DNA from: an uncultured Methylococcaceae bacterium
GTDB lineage: Bacteria; Pseudomonadota; Gammaproteobacteria; Methylococcales; Methylococcaceae
Length of the DNA: 41,255 nt
Reading direction: 5' to 3'
Assembly: GCA_903910005.1 (NCBI GenBank)
Contig: CAIVXW010000040.1
Location: 1-41,255 of the forward strand
The position numbers and the translations under genes were made by a program. Positions 38,929 through 41,255 of the stretch are shown here, piece by piece. The notes beneath the pieces were generated by a model, which saw only the letters and a list, made by a program, of their open reading frames with translations, searched no databases and was not told the origin of the DNA. Positions within the stretch are counted from its first letter, which is position 1. Each line of letters begins with the position of its first letter.

Positions 38929-39330
38929 ATGTCAAAGAAAGTAATGATCGTGGATGATTCCATTATGATGCGTACGGTAATCCGTTCCTTCGTGGAGAAA
39001 ATTCCCGGATTTGAGGTGGCTGTCATGGCTGAAAACGGCAAGGTAGCCTTGACCGCACTGGACAAACACCCGGATCTGGCTCTGATTCTGCTCGACATTG
39101 AGATGCCGGAAATGGACGGCCTGGCGTTTCTCCGTTTTGCCAAACTCAAAAGCAAGGCCAAGGTTATCATCCTGTCTTCAGTGGCACTGGCGGGTTCCCC
39201 CCATGCCGCCAAGGCCCGTTCACTCGGAGCCGATGCCATCGTTACCAAACCCTCCGGGGCTGTTTCCATGGATCTGGAAGACAAGCGCGGACAGGAACTG
39301 GTCACCATTATGCGAAAACTGGCCGGATAA
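38929..39330 (+). CDS. Single-domain response regulator (CheY/CheB-receiver type)
   Basis: A 133-residue protein that is only a receiver domain. The acidic pair is Asp9-Asp10 in IVDDS, the phosphorylation site is Asp56 in LLDIEMPEMDG, the switch Ser is in IILSSVA, and the conserved Lys is in VTKPSG. The loop SVALAGSPHAAKARSLGADA and the ending KPSGAVSMDLEDKRG look like the receiver part of CheB methylesterases, without the catalytic domain, more than a typical flagellar-motor CheY. It lies 27 nt before the CheA-like gene, so it is probably that protein's phosphorelay partner. Confidence 0.9.
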   Translation: MSKKVMIVDDSIMMRTVIRSFVEKIPGFEVAVMAENGKVALTALDKHPDLALILLDIEMPEMDGLAFLRFAKLKSKAKVIILSSVALAGSPHAAKARSLGADAIVTKPSGAVSMDLEDKRGQELVTIMRKLAG

Positions 39331-39357
39331 GCTGATACCCCTCGCTGGAGTGCCTCA

Positions 39358-41255
39358 ATGTCGGATGAACTTGATGAAGTCTGGGAACTGTACGCGGAAG
39401 AAGGCCACCGTTCGCTGGATGAGGCGGAAACCCTGCTACTGAATCTCCAGCGGGGAGGGCCGGATACCACGGCCATTGCCGCCCTGTTCCGGGCCTTGCA
39501 TACGTTCAAGGGCAATGCCCGGGTCATGGCACTCGCCGTCATTGAATCCCGCGCCCATCTGGCCGAGGATTTAATCGGCCTGGTGCGGGATGAAGCGGTC
39601 GTGCTGGATGCTTCCCTCCTGAGCCTGATGCTGGAGACCGTCGATGTCCTCCGGGGTATGCTGGAGGATTCGTTGCTGAACCGGGGGGATGTCGCCCCCA
39701 CCGCATCCACCGGCCTGGCCGAGCGTTTGCGACTCGAATTTACCCGGCGCAAACCAGGCCAACTGCCGCTGGCTGCCGCCGACACCGGGCCGGAATCGGC
39801 TGTTACGCCGACACTGCCGACAGCGGTGGAGCTACTGCCGCTCCCGGACGATCCGGTCGAATCAGTCCCTGACCCAGCGGGCGACGACGCCGACGACGAC
39901 ATTGGGGCCATACTGTTCGATGACACCGGTGCGGAGCCGGTCTGTCTGGCTGACGATCCGGTTTACCGGCAAATCTACGCCGAAATGGCGGGCGATTTTC
40001 TGGCCCGGTTGCAATCAGCCGTTTCTACCGACCCGGCCAACTTGCTGGCAGTGACGGCTGATCTGGCCGATGCCGCCGGGCAACTGGGCCATGCCGCCAG
40101 CCAGTTGGGATTCACCCACTGGGAGCAGGCTCTTGAGACCTGTCAGGCCATTGATTTCCCGGATTTCCCGCAATTACAGGCTTGGCTTGATCAGTTTGTG
40201 GCCATGGCCCGGCATGACTTTGGCGACAGCGTGACCCTACCCGATGCGGTCGTGCAGGCCGGTGAACCGGGAGCGGACGACCTGCCCTATGGCGAACAGG
40301 CTCTGGCATTCTTTGCCCGCATCCAGCCCTTGCTGGACGCCTTGTCAGCGGTGGCATCATCATTCCGGGACGATCCCCGGCACCCGGTTGACTCCCTGGT
40401 AACCCTACTGGATGAACTGCTGACTGCAACAGGGGAGGGCGGTTTCCCCGGGCCGGTTCCGGTCATCCGTGATTACCTTGAATGCCTCAAGGCCCGAGGC
40501 TTCGATCACGCCTCATTTGAAGCGATGGAATTCGCCTTGTACGAGACCCTGGCGGCCATCCAGAATCTGGCACTGGCCGGACGTACTGATCTGCCGCTTG
40601 ATGCCGCAGCCATCATGCAACTGTGGTGTACCGAACGGGTTGAGGCAACCCTGCAGGAAATACACACCCTTTTGCAAGGCTTGGACGCAGCAGCCGTTCG
40701 CCTCGAAATGCCGGATGAATCGCTGAATGTGTGTCTGCGTCGCCTCCATTATGCGTCGCGCCAGTACGGGGTCAGTGCGGCCGAAGACCTGTGCATGGTT
40801 CTGATTGACCTGTTTGAACGGGTCAGGGCCGGTGAAATAAGCATGGGCGAACCCTTGCTGGCCCTGACCCGTCGCTTTATGCAGTGTTTTGCCGATCTGA
40901 CCAGCGCGTCAGATCAGGGGGAGGTGCTGGATTCAACCGGGTTTGAATCACTGATGGCAGAGGCCGGCCAACTCAGTTTCACCCTGAGCGATACCGTAAG
41001 CCCGCTGGGCATTGAAATGCGGCTTGGGTTGCCGACGGCCTTTCATGCGGTGATGACACCCGACAGTGTCCGCATGGCCGAGGAAGGCCTGGCCCGTGGG
41101 TTGCTGTTTTACATCATCCGGGTCGATCTCAATTCACATGAATTGCTGGCCGCCCGCTTTCTGGACTGGATGAAGCAGGGAACGGTTGAGGCTGTCAGCA
41201 ACATTACGGTATTCCGCGGCCAAAGCTCGCTGTTTGATTTTCTGGTCATGACGCC
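39358..41255 (+). CDS. cheA: Hpt-domain/CheA-like protein, 5' part (partial)
   Basis: An open frame from ATG 39358 runs off the right edge (632 codons seen), with TGGAG just upstream. The first 110 residues are a histidine-phosphotransfer domain: ALFRALHTFKGNARVM has the phosphorylated His48 in the CheA 'HTxKG' box. An acidic, Pro-rich linker follows (about 145-195, DPAGDDADDD). A second helical region (about 200-300) resembles a degenerate Hpt, with LGHAASQLGFTHW lacking the HxxKG box. More helical sequence and an alpha-beta segment (LFYIIRVDL) follow. No ATP-binding kinase domain is reached in 632 residues, much further than in standard CheA. Either it lies beyond the window or this is a multi-Hpt chemosensory protein. 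The cheA symbol is tentative. Confidence 0.8.
   Translation, partial: MSDELDEVWELYAEEGHRSLDEAETLLLNLQRGGPDTTAIAALFRALHTFKGNARVMALAVIESRAHLAEDLIGLVRDEAVVLDASLLSLMLETVDVLRGMLEDSLLNRGDVAPTASTGLAERLRLEFTRRKPGQLPLAAADTGPESAVTPTLPTAVELLPLPDDPVESVPDPAGDDADDDIGAILFDDTGAEPVCLADDPVYRQIYAEMAGDFLARLQSAVSTDPANLLAVTADLADAAGQLGHAASQLGFTHWEQALETCQAIDFPDFPQLQAWLDQFVAMARHDFGDSVTLPDAVVQAGEPGADDLPYGEQALAFFARIQPLLDALSAVASSFRDDPRHPVDSLVTLLDELLTATGEGGFPGPVPVIRDYLECLKARGFDHASFEAMEFALYETLAAIQNLALAGRTDLPLDAAAIMQLWCTERVEATLQEIHTLLQGLDAAAVRLEMPDESLNVCLRRLHYASRQYGVSAAEDLCMVLIDLFERVRAGEISMGEPLLALTRRFMQCFADLTSASDQGEVLDSTGFESLMAEAGQLSFTLSDTVSPLGIEMRLGLPTAFHAVMTPDSVRMAEEGLARGLLFYIIRVDLNSHELLAARFLDWMKQGTVEAVSNITVFRGQSSLFDFLVMT

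Noticed and set aside
1..41255. CRISPR arrays, integrases, transposases, tRNA or rRNA genes
   Set aside because: No regularly spaced direct repeats of CRISPR size, no mobile-element protein and no RNA gene signature was seen on either strand.

Overview
The window looks like a chromosomal segment of a flagellated gammaproteobacterium. The order dusB-fis, the divergent ypjD/ffh pair, coaX followed by a SPOR protein, cytochrome c4 with DsbA, and the flagellin-flaG-fliD-fliS-fliT order all fit that class. Two neighbouring genes (about 11.1-13.3 kb) resemble tetrahydromethanopterin-biosynthesis proteins of methylotrophs: a dihydropteroate-synthase-like protein and a RibD/dihydrofolate-reductase-like protein. 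That makes a methylotroph or methanotroph (Methylococcales-like) my best guess. This is inference, because no methane or methanol oxidation gene is present. I saw no rRNA, tRNA, CRISPR array, integrase or transposase. Coding is dense, with many 4-base ATGA overlaps.

Layout. 1-351: the start of a minus-strand DUF2341-type gene and a heptamer repeat array. 352-3655: a TIGR01777 epimerase, then an MFS transporter and a TauE/SafE-like membrane protein on the minus strand. 3949-7879: a plus-strand copper-handling module made of a small hydrophobic protein, a stand-alone metal-binding domain, a Met/His-rich membrane protein, an HMA2-like protein and a Cu-type P1B ATPase. 7889-10018 (minus): cytochrome c4, DsbA and an EEP-family nuclease/phosphatase. 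10175-14595: engB, a small unknown protein and the pterin-type pair, with lplT on the minus strand. 14908-18678: dusB-fis-purH, convergent with psd.

18853-32827: a run of about 14 kb, all on the plus strand. It starts with a 1387-residue protein carrying two complete TPR plus O-GlcNAc-transferase (SPINDLY/GT41) units in tandem. A TPR-only paralogue, an acyltransferase-methyltransferase fusion, a CmcI-like methyltransferase and an alpha/beta hydrolase follow, joined by short overlaps. A strong sigma-28 promoter then leads into a large flagellin (741 aa), a second flagellin C-terminal fragment in the same frame after the stop, flaG, fliD, fliS and fliT. I read this as a flagellin glycosylation and glycan-decoration island feeding the filament operon. 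It is the most interesting system in the window.

32845-41255: ypjD (minus), ffh, coaX, a SPOR protein, a membrane GTPase, creA, a single-domain response regulator, and the 5' part of a long Hpt/CheA-like protein that runs off the end.

Other points of interest are a 7-bp repeat family (GGTGAGG/T) at three sites, one of which encodes the C-terminus and stop codon of the MFS gene; the Pro of the P1B 'HP' motif replaced by Phe; a conserved CoaX Asp replaced by Gly; and a 119-bp tail-to-tail coding overlap.
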